From positions 1 through 35,743 of the forward strand of contig JAHIVT010000034.1 in NCBI GenBank assembly GCA_018816555.1: a stretch of 35,743 nucleotides of DNA. The letters run 5' to 3'. Source of the stretch: Pseudomonadota bacterium. GTDB taxonomy: Bacteria; Desulfobacterota; Desulfobulbia; Desulfobulbales; SURF-16. Under the pieces are notes generated by a model. The model had not been told where the DNA came from and did not search any database. It saw only the letters and a program-made list of their open reading frames with translations. Made by a program: the position numbers and the translations under genes. Of the stretch, positions 6,502 to 13,198 are shown piece by piece. The stretch's first letter is position 1. The number at the start of each line of letters is the position of its first letter.

Positions 6502-8337
6502 ATGCAAAAAATGTCTTCCACTGTTTCTGATGTAAAATCAATGATCAGGCCTCAACTCCGGCAAGAGTTGCGCATGCAGTCTGAAAAATGCATTGAGTGC
6601 AAGCTGTGCCGCAAGGAATGTCATTTTTTGCAGAAATACGGCTCGCCCAAGCACATTGCCGATACCTATGATCCCGCCTCTCCCAAAGACCGGATGATGC
6701 CCTTTGAGTGCAGTCTCTGCCAGCTTTGTGCCGCGGTCTGTCCGGTCAAGATTAATCCCGCCGCCATGTTCCTGGAAATGCGTCGTGAGGCCGTGAGCCG
6801 TGGGGTGCAGGATTTCTCCGACTATGGCGTCATCATGAATTATGAAAAACGGGGGGCCTCCAGGCGCTATTCATACTATGGCCTGCCGGAGAACTGTGAA
6901 ACCGTTTTGTTTCCCGGCTGCACTCTGCCCGGCACCCGACCGGATAAGGTCAAGGCGCTTTTTGATCATTTAGAGCAGACAATCCCGAGTCTCGGTATTG
7001 TCTTGGACTGCTGCACCAAACCCTCCCATGATCTGGGCCGGGAAAAACATTTTCAGGACATGTTCAGTGAGATGAAAGATTATCTCCTGCAGCACGGGGT
7101 GAAAAACGTGCTGGTTGCCTGCCCGAACTGCTACCGCGTTTTTAAACAGTATGGCGAGGGGCTGCAGGTGAAAACCGTCTACGAGCATCTGGTCGCAACA
7201 TCCTTGCCGCAGACGGCAAACATTGCCGGGATGGTCACGGTACATGACCCTTGCGGCACCAGAAATGAGGAGCAGATCCACGCTGTTATCCGGCGGCTTG
7301 CCACCGAGAAATCACTGACAATTGAGGAAATGAAACACCATGGCGTAAAAACCATCTGCTGTGGGGAGGGAGGGTCGGTGGGTTGCGTGAATGCCGATTT
7401 TTCCAAAGGCTGGGGCGTGCGGCGTAAAGGTGAAGCAGGTGGAGTCAGGATTCTCACCTATTGTGCGGGATGCGCCAATTTTCTGGGGGGGCTCAATCCC
7501 ACCAGCCATATCCTGGATTTACTCTTTGAGCCTGAGGCGACCCTGGCAGGTACGGTGAAAATTTCCAAGGCGCCCTGGACCTACCTTAACCGCCTGCGTC
7601 TCAAGAGTTATTTTAAAAAGCATATCAATGCTGCTGTATCCAGGGAAAGGACCTTTACCGGCGAAGAACAGTCCAGGGGGGCAATACTGAAACGTCTGGC
7701 CATTTTGCTGGCCCTGGTCGCGGTCATTGTTGCCGTGCGCATGAGCGGCGCCACGCAATATCTGGAACAGGAGAAACTGCGCGCCCTGATTGCAGGGTAC
7801 GGAGTGCTGGCACCGGTCATCTACATGCTGAGCTATGCGGTGGCGCCTGCGCTGTTTCTGCCCGGTCTGCCGCTGACCATAGTCGGCGGCATCCTTTTCG
7901 GTCCGTTCTGGGGGGTTGTCTACACCATCATCAGCGCAACTGTCGGCGCCAGCGTGGCCTTTCTGGTTTCCCGCTATATCGGCAGGGACTGGATCGAGAG
8001 CAAGCTCCGAAGCCCACGCTGGAAAAAGCTTGATGAGATGGTGGAAAACCACGGCTGGAAAGCGGTGGCCTTTACCCGGCTGATCCCGCTTTTCCCCTTT
8101 AATCTCCTTAATTATGCCTTTGGCCTCACCAGGGTAAAATTTCTTCATTATGTATTGGCAACTTTCTTCTGCATGCTGCCGGCCTGCATTGCCTATATCG
8201 TGTTTTCCAGCTCGCTGCTCAATGTCCTGAGAGGACAGATAACCCTTGAGTTTCTGATCGGCATTGCCCTGATTATCGGGGTATCGCTCATACCCGCGGC
8301 TTACAAAAAAATAAAGGCACGCAGAGCGGAAAAGTAA
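6502..8337 (+). CDS. Fe-S/CCG-domain oxidoreductase fused to a TVP38/TMEM64 (VTT) membrane domain
   Basis: A 611-residue fusion. The N-terminus has two 4Fe-4S ferredoxin motifs (Cys30/33/36/40 and Cys70/73/76/80). Two CCG domains of the HdrD/GlpC/LldE type follow (Cys170-171 with Cys207/210, and Cys286-287 with Cys321/324). From about residue 395 there is a hydrophobic VTT (DedA/TVP38/TMEM64) domain with the diagnostic FLPGLPLTIVGGILFG and FTRLIPLFPFNLLNYAFGL re-entrant motifs. CCG proteins move electrons to or from thiol, disulfide or quinone partners; VTT proteins are membrane proteins linked to small-solute or lipid transport. The fusion puts an electron-transfer module on a membrane carrier. 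It heads a four-gene operon; the next gene starts 17 bases later. The ribosome site is weak (GAGATGG). Confidence 0.88.
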   Translation: MQKMSSTVSDVKSMIRPQLRQELRMQSEKCIECKLCRKECHFLQKYGSPKHIADTYDPASPKDRMMPFECSLCQLCAAVCPVKINPAAMFLEMRREAVSRGVQDFSDYGVIMNYEKRGASRRYSYYGLPENCETVLFPGCTLPGTRPDKVKALFDHLEQTIPSLGIVLDCCTKPSHDLGREKHFQDMFSEMKDYLLQHGVKNVLVACPNCYRVFKQYGEGLQVKTVYEHLVATSLPQTANIAGMVTVHDPCGTRNEEQIHAVIRRLATEKSLTIEEMKHHGVKTICCGEGGSVGCVNADFSKGWGVRRKGEAGGVRILTYCAGCANFLGGLNPTSHILDLLFEPEATLAGTVKISKAPWTYLNRLRLKSYFKKHINAAVSRERTFTGEEQSRGAILKRLAILLALVAVIVAVRMSGATQYLEQEKLRALIAGYGVLAPVIYMLSYAVAPALFLPGLPLTIVGGILFGPFWGVVYTIISATVGASVAFLVSRYIGRDWIESKLRSPRWKKLDEMVENHGWKAVAFTRLIPLFPFNLLNYAFGLTRVKFLHYVLATFFCMLPACIAYIVFSSSLLNVLRGQITLEFLIGIALIIGVSLIPAAYKKIKARRAEK

Positions 8338-8354
8338 TTGCGCGAGAATTATAA

Positions 8355-9020
8355 GTGAATAGAAATACGATGAATGGTACCGCCATAACACCAACAGTCA
8401 CATACAACTTCAAAAAATCTCTCATTACCAAGGCAGTGATTGTGGCCGCCGTCACCATACTTGCCGCCACGGTTTTTTACATTATTCGCCGCTATTTTTA
8501 TATCCTTGATGCCTATGTGTATACCGGGGAGTTTCATCTGCTTTTCATCACGAAAAACATGCATATGACGAAGCTCGAACTTTTTACCGAATACCTGAAA
8601 CCAATGAGTTTTCTCATGGCCCTGCCCATCTGTCTAACAGGGACCTGTTATGCCGGGTTGGACCCGTCATCCTCGCAGCAGGTGCTGATCCAGGCAACCA
8701 CTGATGCCTTTGGCGCACCGATGAGCTTTCTTTTCGATTTTCTTGGTTTTTTTGTCCTCGGGCTCCTGTCCTTCGGCATCGGCTCCCTGATTTTAGGGGA
8801 TATCGTGCCGCTTGCGGTGAGGAATTGCTACTCCGATTATCTGGACAAGCTGAAGAAACCCGCCTTGTTTATTTTTCCCATCGCTTTTGCCCTGCCCTTT
8901 GTGCCGATCATCATAACCTCGCTGGTCGGCGCCATTGCCAAGGTCCCTTTTGCGCGTATAGTGCAATTTATGCTGGCTGGCTTCATGCTGCGAACCCTTG
9001 TCCTGATGCTCTTTCCGTGA
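8355..9020 (+). CDS. Polytopic membrane protein of unknown function
   Basis: A 221-residue protein, probably starting at GTG (an ATG at 8370 is possible). It has about four hydrophobic segments: around residues 26-43, 86-100, 123-148 and 171-220. The amphipathic C-terminus (PIAFALPFVPIIITSLVGA) ends close to the stop, somewhat like a half VTT domain, but I do not recognise the family with certainty. The middle contains ICLTGTCYAGLDPSS, with two Cys facing a likely loop. It sits 17 bases after the Fe-S/VTT fusion and 52 bases before the YdjY-like gene on the same strand, so it is probably a membrane subunit of the same system. The gene order recalls the E. coli ydjXYZ arrangement, in which two TVP38-type proteins flank YdjY. 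Confidence 0.6.
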   Translation: MNRNTMNGTAITPTVTYNFKKSLITKAVIVAAVTILAATVFYIIRRYFYILDAYVYTGEFHLLFITKNMHMTKLELFTEYLKPMSFLMALPICLTGTCYAGLDPSSSQQVLIQATTDAFGAPMSFLFDFLGFFVLGLLSFGIGSLILGDIVPLAVRNCYSDYLDKLKKPALFIFPIAFALPFVPIIITSLVGAIAKVPFARIVQFMLAGFMLRTLVLMLFP

Positions 9021-9072
9021 AAGGAGAGATCAGGCGGGCAAGTGGCTTTTCAATCATAATAAGGAGAACAAG

Positions 9073-9942
9073 ATGAAAACAAATAAAGAGTGCAAATGTT
9101 CCTGCTGCACCGACTCCAGATCAGTGCTTCTCGGCAGGACGGCTGATGGCAACCATGACACAATTAATACAGGCGGCATGACCAGGGGAGAATTTCTCAA
9201 GGTGGTCGGCATCGGCATCCTGGGTCTCAGCACCATACCCGGCACCAAGGCCTTTGCCGCAGCTGAGAAAAATGACAATATCAAAATGCTCCAGGGAAAA
9301 AACGACCGCATGATTGTTGATCTGGAAAACAAGGAAATCCGGGTTTCCACCGACATCACCAAGGATCCGTCCAAACCATCGGTCATTGACTGGGGCAGGA
9401 GATTTCAGGCTTTTTTCGGCTGCTATGGCGGCAAGATGGAAAAGTTTTTCGTGTTCAGCACCGATATTTCCCGTACGAATATCGATAATGCCATCAAGGA
9501 AATCGGCATCAAGTCCCGCCGCCAGATTCCCATGAATGAGGTGGAACAGCGCAAAGGATTGAAAGCCACCACCACGATGGCCGATTATCTGGACGGCGAT
9601 CCGGTCATTGTCATCGTGCGGTTCGTCAAGGATGGTAAAATCGTTGAAACAGCCCTGGAAGACCTGATTGAAGAAAAAATCATTGTCGATGGCGGGGAGG
9701 TCATAAAGCCCTATACCCCGCACTGGGTTTACCACGGCACCGGCGAGGCGATCACCTTTCCCTCCGGCTGCTGCGTCTGTCCTTCCGACTGCAACGGCGG
9801 CATCATTACCGACAACGTCCTGCCCTTGAAGACCACGGAAAACTACTACCGGGTCAACTGGGAGCGGATGCCCCCAGTGGGTTCCAAAGCTGAGATTATC
9901 ATCAAATCTATTTACAGTTCGCCAAAACACGCAACAATCTGA
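9073..9942 (+). CDS. YdjY-like exported Cys-containing protein
   Basis: A 289-residue protein with a Cys-rich cytoplasmic head (Cys7, 9, 11, 12). A Tat-like export motif TRGEFLK follows at 37-43, with only one Arg of the usual pair, then a hydrophobic segment (44-57) and a likely cleavage after KAFA. The mature part (about 75-270) resembles the YdjY domain: VDLENKEIRV near the start, HWVYHGTGEAITFPSG, and a Cys cluster GCCVCPSDCNGG (Cys233, 234, 236, 240) that could bind a metal or cluster. YdjY neighbours TVP38/TMEM64 proteins in E. coli, matching the VTT fusion upstream here. A good AAGGAG site precedes the ATG, and the MerB-like gene starts 15 bases after the stop. I infer a periplasmic redox or metal-handling partner; the activity is unknown. 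Confidence 0.65.
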   Translation: MKTNKECKCSCCTDSRSVLLGRTADGNHDTINTGGMTRGEFLKVVGIGILGLSTIPGTKAFAAAEKNDNIKMLQGKNDRMIVDLENKEIRVSTDITKDPSKPSVIDWGRRFQAFFGCYGGKMEKFFVFSTDISRTNIDNAIKEIGIKSRRQIPMNEVEQRKGLKATTTMADYLDGDPVIVIVRFVKDGKIVETALEDLIEEKIIVDGGEVIKPYTPHWVYHGTGEAITFPSGCCVCPSDCNGGIITDNVLPLKTTENYYRVNWERMPPVGSKAEIIIKSIYSSPKHATI

Positions 9943-9957
9943 TGAGCCATCACTGCC

Positions 9958-10596
9958 ATGCAGGGAACAACCTATTCAGACAGTCTCGGAGACATCCAAA
10001 GCATCGCCTCACGCCTGACCGCGGTTGAACAGCTGGTCAGAGACAGCGTCATGGAGCAGATAATCGCCAAAGGGGGGCCGGTGACCGCATTCGATCTGAA
10101 ACAGGTTGCGACCCTTCACAGCCTGGACGTGGAGGAGCAGCTTGCCGCCCTGATCAAAAAACGGACCATTGTGGTGAGCACGGCAGGATTCATCACCTTT
10201 TCTTACCCGGTTTCAGCCCTGCCCACTCATCACCGCGTGACCCTGGCGGACGGCAGGTCGTTTCATGCCATGTGCGCGGTGGATGCCCTCGGCACCGCCT
10301 TCACCTTCAACCAGAATATCATGGTTGACTCCCAGTGCAGCCGCTGTCGGCAGCCGGTGCACCTGGCAATATGTGATCAGCAGATTATGGTGCTGCAGCC
10401 CGCCGAAACCCGTGTGCTCCACGTAGATCTGAGCCTATACGACAACTGGTCGGGAAACTGCTGAAACATCATGAACTTCTTCTGTACGAAGAAGCATTAT
10501 GAAGAGTGGGTGGCCAAGATGCAGGTCTCGCAAAAGCATTTCTGTCTGACCGCGGCTGAGGCGCTGCAGGTGGCGCAAATGCTGTTTTCCCGGTAG
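9958..10596 (+). CDS. merB: MerB-family organomercurial lyase, candidate selenoprotein (UGA-Sec at codon 169)
   Basis: MerB cleaves the carbon-mercury bond of organomercurials, giving the hydrocarbon and Hg(II). Here the frame meets TGA at 10462-10464 but continues open to TAG at 10594-10596. Read through, it gives 212 residues, the same length as plasmid R831b MerB. A winged-helix N-terminus (about 15-80) precedes the lyase fold. Cys106 and Asp109 (MCAVDALG) match catalytic Cys96 and Asp99, and Cys127 matches structural Cys117. Residue 169, the UGA, lies 63 after Cys106, as Cys159 does after Cys96, so Sec would replace the second catalytic cysteine. The read-through part continues the alignment: the FF pair and then a Trp in YEEW. 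A SECIS-like hairpin follows at once. Stopping at 10464 would leave an inactive 168-residue stub. The alternative is a recent nonsense mutation. Confidence 0.85.
10462..10501 (+). other. Candidate bacterial SECIS element in the merB-like gene
   Basis: After the UGA (10462-10464), CTTCTTC (10476-10482) and GAAGAAG (10488-10494) form a perfect 7-bp stem with loop TGTAC. A lower stem, CATCATG (10467-10473) with CATTATG (10495-10501), has one mismatch and is separated by an AA bulge. The loop begins 18 bases after the UGA and has G as its second base. This fits the published bacterial SECIS rule: a loop 16-37 bases from the UGA with a G among its first two bases. Confidence 0.8.
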
Positions 10597-10927
10597 GTGG
10601 TCAACTAGCCGGAAGAAAATCGAAAACTGTGAATATGCGGCCCAAGCGAGATGAAAATTCCAGCTGTCTGATTTTGTGGCCGGAACTGGCTGCTGCAATC
10701 TGCTTTGGCTATATTTTTCCGACCGAGGTCAGCCTGAAGACGGTTGTATGTGTAAGGAATCAAATGATGTTTTCCAAATTTTCGGAAAAAAACCGAAAAT
10801 CCGGATTTTATTCCCGGGAAACTACAATATTGATTGATGCCAAAAGCAAAAAAAAAGCATACAACTACTTGATGTTGTTTTGTTTTTTAAATAAAATCGG
10901 TTGGGAACCGCAAAGGCATAAAATATG

Positions 10928-10951
10928 CTCTCATTTTGAGAGGGATTTTTT
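10928..10951 (+). terminator. Weak intrinsic terminator-like hairpin
   Basis: CTCTCA (10928-10933) and TGAGAG (10937-10942) form a 6-bp stem with a TTT loop; GGA and a six-T run follow. It could end transcripts from the MerB operon, though it is 330 bases downstream. Confidence 0.35.
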
Positions 10952-10955
10952 CTCG

Positions 10956-11080
10956 TCAGGCCAATAGATCATCAAGAGTACTCGCCATGCTATGACCGCC
11001 TTGAGCAAATACATGGGGTAGATCATGGTTGTGGAAACGTAGTTGTGACCGAGCAGGACTTGTAATGTCCTGTTCGGCAG
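10956..11080 (-). pseudogene. C-terminal relic of an integron-type tyrosine recombinase
   Basis: On the minus strand one frame reads RTLQVLLGHNYVSTTMIYP and the neighbouring frame continues HVFAQGGHSMASTLDDLLA to a stop at 10956-10958. Joined, they match the IntI/XerC C-terminus, in which LLGH.DVSTTMIYTHVL carries the catalytic His and Tyr, followed by a GG..SPLD tail. One frameshift separates the halves, and nothing upstream is recognisable, so only the last 45 or so codons survive. No attI or array of attC sites is evident next to it. Confidence 0.65.
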
Positions 11081-11131
11081 GGTGGTCTCGGCTAGACGTA
11101 ACCGTAACAAAATGAGGAGAATAAACACACA

Positions 11132-11779
11132 ATGAAAAGGGCATCCTTCATCATCATTTTTTGGGCTGTTCTCGGTTTCTCAACTGTTGCCAGTGCAGCG
11201 CTTGTTGTAGATACAGGAGCGCCCACAAATTCTTGGCCTGCAGTACTTATCACAGGATGGGGACAAGATGATTTTATAATAAGTCAATGGCTCGCGGGCC
11301 AGTTCACTCTCAAGCAAGGGTATGACATTGATGAGATGCAGGGTTATTTGGGCGTCAATGTCGCCGGTGAAGTCCGTATCACAATTTACAGCGATAGCCA
11401 GGGGCAGCCGGACACTTCTATCTTCAGCAAGACGTTCATGTCTGAGTCTGATCAATTCTATGGGTGGCAGGGAACGTCCGGATATGCCGGACGTCTCGAT
11501 GCAGGCACCTACTGGATCGCCTTTGAGGTGCCTGTCGATTCACCGTTCCAGGGCGGCATGGGCACAACTGGATTATCCTCTCCGGTTATGGCTGCTGAGG
11601 CCGTCAATGTAAATATGGCGGGAGTCGGCTGGTCCGGCTGGTGGGTTGTTCCTCAGGATTCAGGGCTCGGGGTCTATGCGCGAATTTATGGTAATCCGGT
11701 GCCTGTCCCTGGCGCAGTCTGGTTGCTCGGCACCGGGCTTGCGGGCCTTGCAGCAGTGAGGAAAAAGTTTAGAATGTAG
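11132..11779 (+). CDS. Secreted protein with VPLPA-CTERM sorting signal
   Basis: A 215-residue exported protein. It has a signal peptide (about 1-22, ending VASAA), a beta-rich mature domain rich in Gly, Trp and Tyr, and a C-terminal tripartite sorting signal. That tail reads VPVPGAVWLLGTGLAGLAAV followed by a basic end, the VPLPA-CTERM variant of PEP-CTERM. Such proteins are processed by a membrane exosortase and released or attached to exopolysaccharide. The segment IDEMQGYLGVNVAGEVRITIYSD resembles choice-of-anchor or jellyroll domains of surface proteins. GAGGAG lies about 11 bases before the start. No exosortase gene is in this window, so the sorting machinery must be elsewhere. Exact function unknown. 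Confidence 0.8.
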   Translation: MKRASFIIIFWAVLGFSTVASAALVVDTGAPTNSWPAVLITGWGQDDFIISQWLAGQFTLKQGYDIDEMQGYLGVNVAGEVRITIYSDSQGQPDTSIFSKTFMSESDQFYGWQGTSGYAGRLDAGTYWIAFEVPVDSPFQGGMGTTGLSSPVMAAEAVNVNMAGVGWSGWWVVPQDSGLGVYARIYGNPVPVPGAVWLLGTGLAGLAAVRKKFRM

Positions 11780-12119
11780 GCTGAATATCACCGGTGTAGT
11801 GTCGTCGCACCTCTGACTATTCTAAATCAAACGGCAAAAAATCACCGAAGCGGGTAAGGGGGGCTCCCCCCCCTTACCACAACACTTGGCAAGTTTTGTG
11901 TTCCTCTCAAGGCGATTCCCAGAGGCTACCGAGCCGTAGTGGGGCAATGATGTTTACCCATAGATCTTCGGCAGATAAGAAACCTTGATCGTTAAGCACA
12001 TGGGATTGCCTCTAATATCAGAGTATTCCAAATCCCCCCCCGGGTTGACCTCTCTTTGTATATACGTCGTCAATTACTCTATCTATACTCAGTACTTGTT
12101 AATGCGCGAGATTACTTGA
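11780..12119. other. Intergenic region with a strong G/C hairpin
   Basis: A 340-base gap. The main feature is an 11-bp inverted repeat: GGTAAGGGGGG (11853-11863) pairs with CCCCCCTTACC (11868-11878) around CTCC. It lacks a T-run but could stop or stabilise the upstream transcript. Another C8G3 tract lies near 12034. On the minus strand about 35 codons are open at 11910-12005, but I recognise nothing in them. Confidence 0.45.
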
Positions 12120-12518
12120 ATGGAACAGGCTCGATTCAAATTCATCGGCGTTCTCCACTGTGATATCATGAGCTGCGTGGACGCTCCCAAAAACTTCGAT
12201 GAGTCGGAGCGAGTAGGGACCCTGGAGATTTATCCTGAATATCAGGAGGGGCTTGACGGCATTGCCCCTGGTCAGAGCATCGTCGTGCTTTTTTGGCTCC
12301 ACAAGTCCAGTCGGGATATTCTCAAAGTTTACCCGCGGGGAGACAGGTCAAGGGGGCTGCACGGCGTCTTTGCCACCCGCAGCCCGGTAAGGCCGAATCC
12401 CATCGCCATTTCCGAACTGCAGGTGCTGGCAGTGCAGGGAAATCGAATCGAGGTGTCGGGGCTGGATATTCTCGACGGCACACCCATACTTGATATCAAG
12501 AAGAAGATCACCCGCTGA
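12120..12518 (+). CDS. trmO: TrmO/TsaA-like tRNA t6A-methyltransferase family protein
   Basis: A 132-residue beta-barrel protein of the TrmO (YaeB/TsaA, VirR) family. These enzymes use S-adenosylmethionine to N6-methylate the threonylcarbamoyl-adenosine at position 37 of tRNA-Thr. The signature GVFATRSPVRPNPI spans residues 82-95, preceded by RGLH, and the domain ends with the expected LDGTPILDIKK. It lacks the C-terminal extension of E. coli TrmO (about 235 residues), like the short archaeal and delta-proteobacterial versions. In some genomes short family members sit near metal or molybdenum genes, so a side role is possible. It stands alone, with no convincing ribosome site before the ATG, and a 255-base gap follows. 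Confidence 0.82.
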   Translation: MEQARFKFIGVLHCDIMSCVDAPKNFDESERVGTLEIYPEYQEGLDGIAPGQSIVVLFWLHKSSRDILKVYPRGDRSRGLHGVFATRSPVRPNPIAISELQVLAVQGNRIEVSGLDILDGTPILDIKKKITR

Positions 12519-12691
12519 AAATAGGGTCTTAAGCCCATCCGTTTCCCAAAAAAGTCTTCTGTTTTTTTCGGCTCGCCACCCTGTACGCCTTGGTCTGTAT
12601 GGCTGCACGGGTACACCTTCATCCCAGAGTCTTCTGCGGTTACCTGAAATTCTGCGGTAATAATCTTCCGCAATGAACATTTATTTGCCCT

Positions 12692-12724
12692 CCTAATTTT
12701 CCCCTAATTCTTGCTTGCTATATT
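12692..12724 (+). promoter_or_regulatory. Direct-repeat response-regulator box and -10 of the PepSY operon
   Basis: CCTAATT occurs at 12692-12698 and again at 12703-12709, an 11-base period like the direct repeats bound by PmrA/QseB-type regulators. A -10-like TATATT lies at 12719-12724, so the second half-site sits over the -35 position, as in class II activation. The operon encodes such a regulator, so autoregulation is likely. Confidence 0.55.
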
Positions 12725-12773
12725 TCAGGTAACGCGAATAAGCGCGCAACTCATTTCAAATGGAGGTCATATT

Positions 12774-13115
12774 ATGAAACGCAACATCTATCTCGTGGCG
12801 GCTCTTGCGGCCCTTTCCGTAACCATCATCGGCAGCGCCTACGCGGCTAACGTTATGAAGAATGATAATGATGCCCTGGCGATCCAAACAACCAAGATAG
12901 GCCTGGTGCAGGCTGTCACCATCGCCGAACAGCAGGTTGTCGGCAGGGCTGTCCGCGCCGAGCTTGAAGAACACAATGACCAGTGGGTCTTTGACGTTGA
13001 AGTGGTGAATGGAATGAAGGTCATGGACGTGGAGGTCGACTCGGCAAGCGGCAAGGTTCTCGCTGCCACAGAGGATAAGGCTGATCGTGACGATGAGCAG
13101 GATAAGGACGATTAA
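12774..13115 (+). CDS. Periplasmic PepSY-domain protein
   Basis: A 113-residue protein with a signal peptide (about 1-24, cleaved after AYA) and one PepSY domain (about 38-100): a helix TKIGLVQAVTIAEQQ followed by strands ending in WVFDVEVVNG and MDVEVDSASGKVLA. The C-terminus is very acidic (DKADRDDEQDKDD) and may bind cations. I chose the ATG at 12774 because GGAGG lies seven bases upstream and the signal peptide begins there. PepSY proteins often accompany two-component systems and are thought to bind small ligands or restrain proteases. Here it is first in an operon with a COG4705 membrane protein and a regulator/kinase pair, so it could be the periplasmic sensor partner or the main regulatory output. 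Confidence 0.82.
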   Translation: MKRNIYLVAALAALSVTIIGSAYAANVMKNDNDALAIQTTKIGLVQAVTIAEQQVVGRAVRAELEEHNDQWVFDVEVVNGMKVMDVEVDSASGKVLAATEDKADRDDEQDKDD

Positions 13116-13132
13116 TCACGGCAGCGGTTGTC

Positions 13133-13161
13133 ACGCCGGGGCAGCATGTCCGTCCCGGCGT
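13133..13161 (+). terminator. Hairpin between pepSY and the COG4705 gene
   Basis: ACGCCGGG (13133-13140) pairs perfectly with CCCGGCGT (13154-13161) around a 13-base loop. There is no T-run directly after it. It may be a processing or partial attenuation site making the PepSY transcript more abundant than the downstream genes. Confidence 0.45.
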
Positions 13162-13198
13162 CCCGAAAGAGTAGCCTGTATTTTTAGAGAGGATAAAA

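Larger units (their letters stand above)
10597..11131. other. Gene-poor region after the MerB operon
   Basis: A 535-base gap, AT-rich between 10740 and 10950. It holds an ATTTTCGG/CCGAAAAT hairpin with an A7 loop (10778-10800), a possible terminator, and an integrase relic on the minus strand. A plus-strand frame at 10629-10967 is open but has no ribosome site, an odd composition and no recognisable motif, so I do not call it. Confidence 0.4.

Noticed and set aside
9018-9020. TGA after the membrane protein (8355-9020) as a Sec codon
   Set aside because: The frame continues only about 18 codons with no family resemblance, and the region contains the ribosome site of the next gene.
10629-10967. 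112-codon open frame after the MerB operon
   Set aside because: No ribosome site, odd composition, overlaps hairpins and the integrase relic.
11910-12005. Minus-strand open stretch reading SHVLNDQGFLSAEDLWVN
   Set aside because: Looks protein-like but has no start, no frame extension and no family I recognise.
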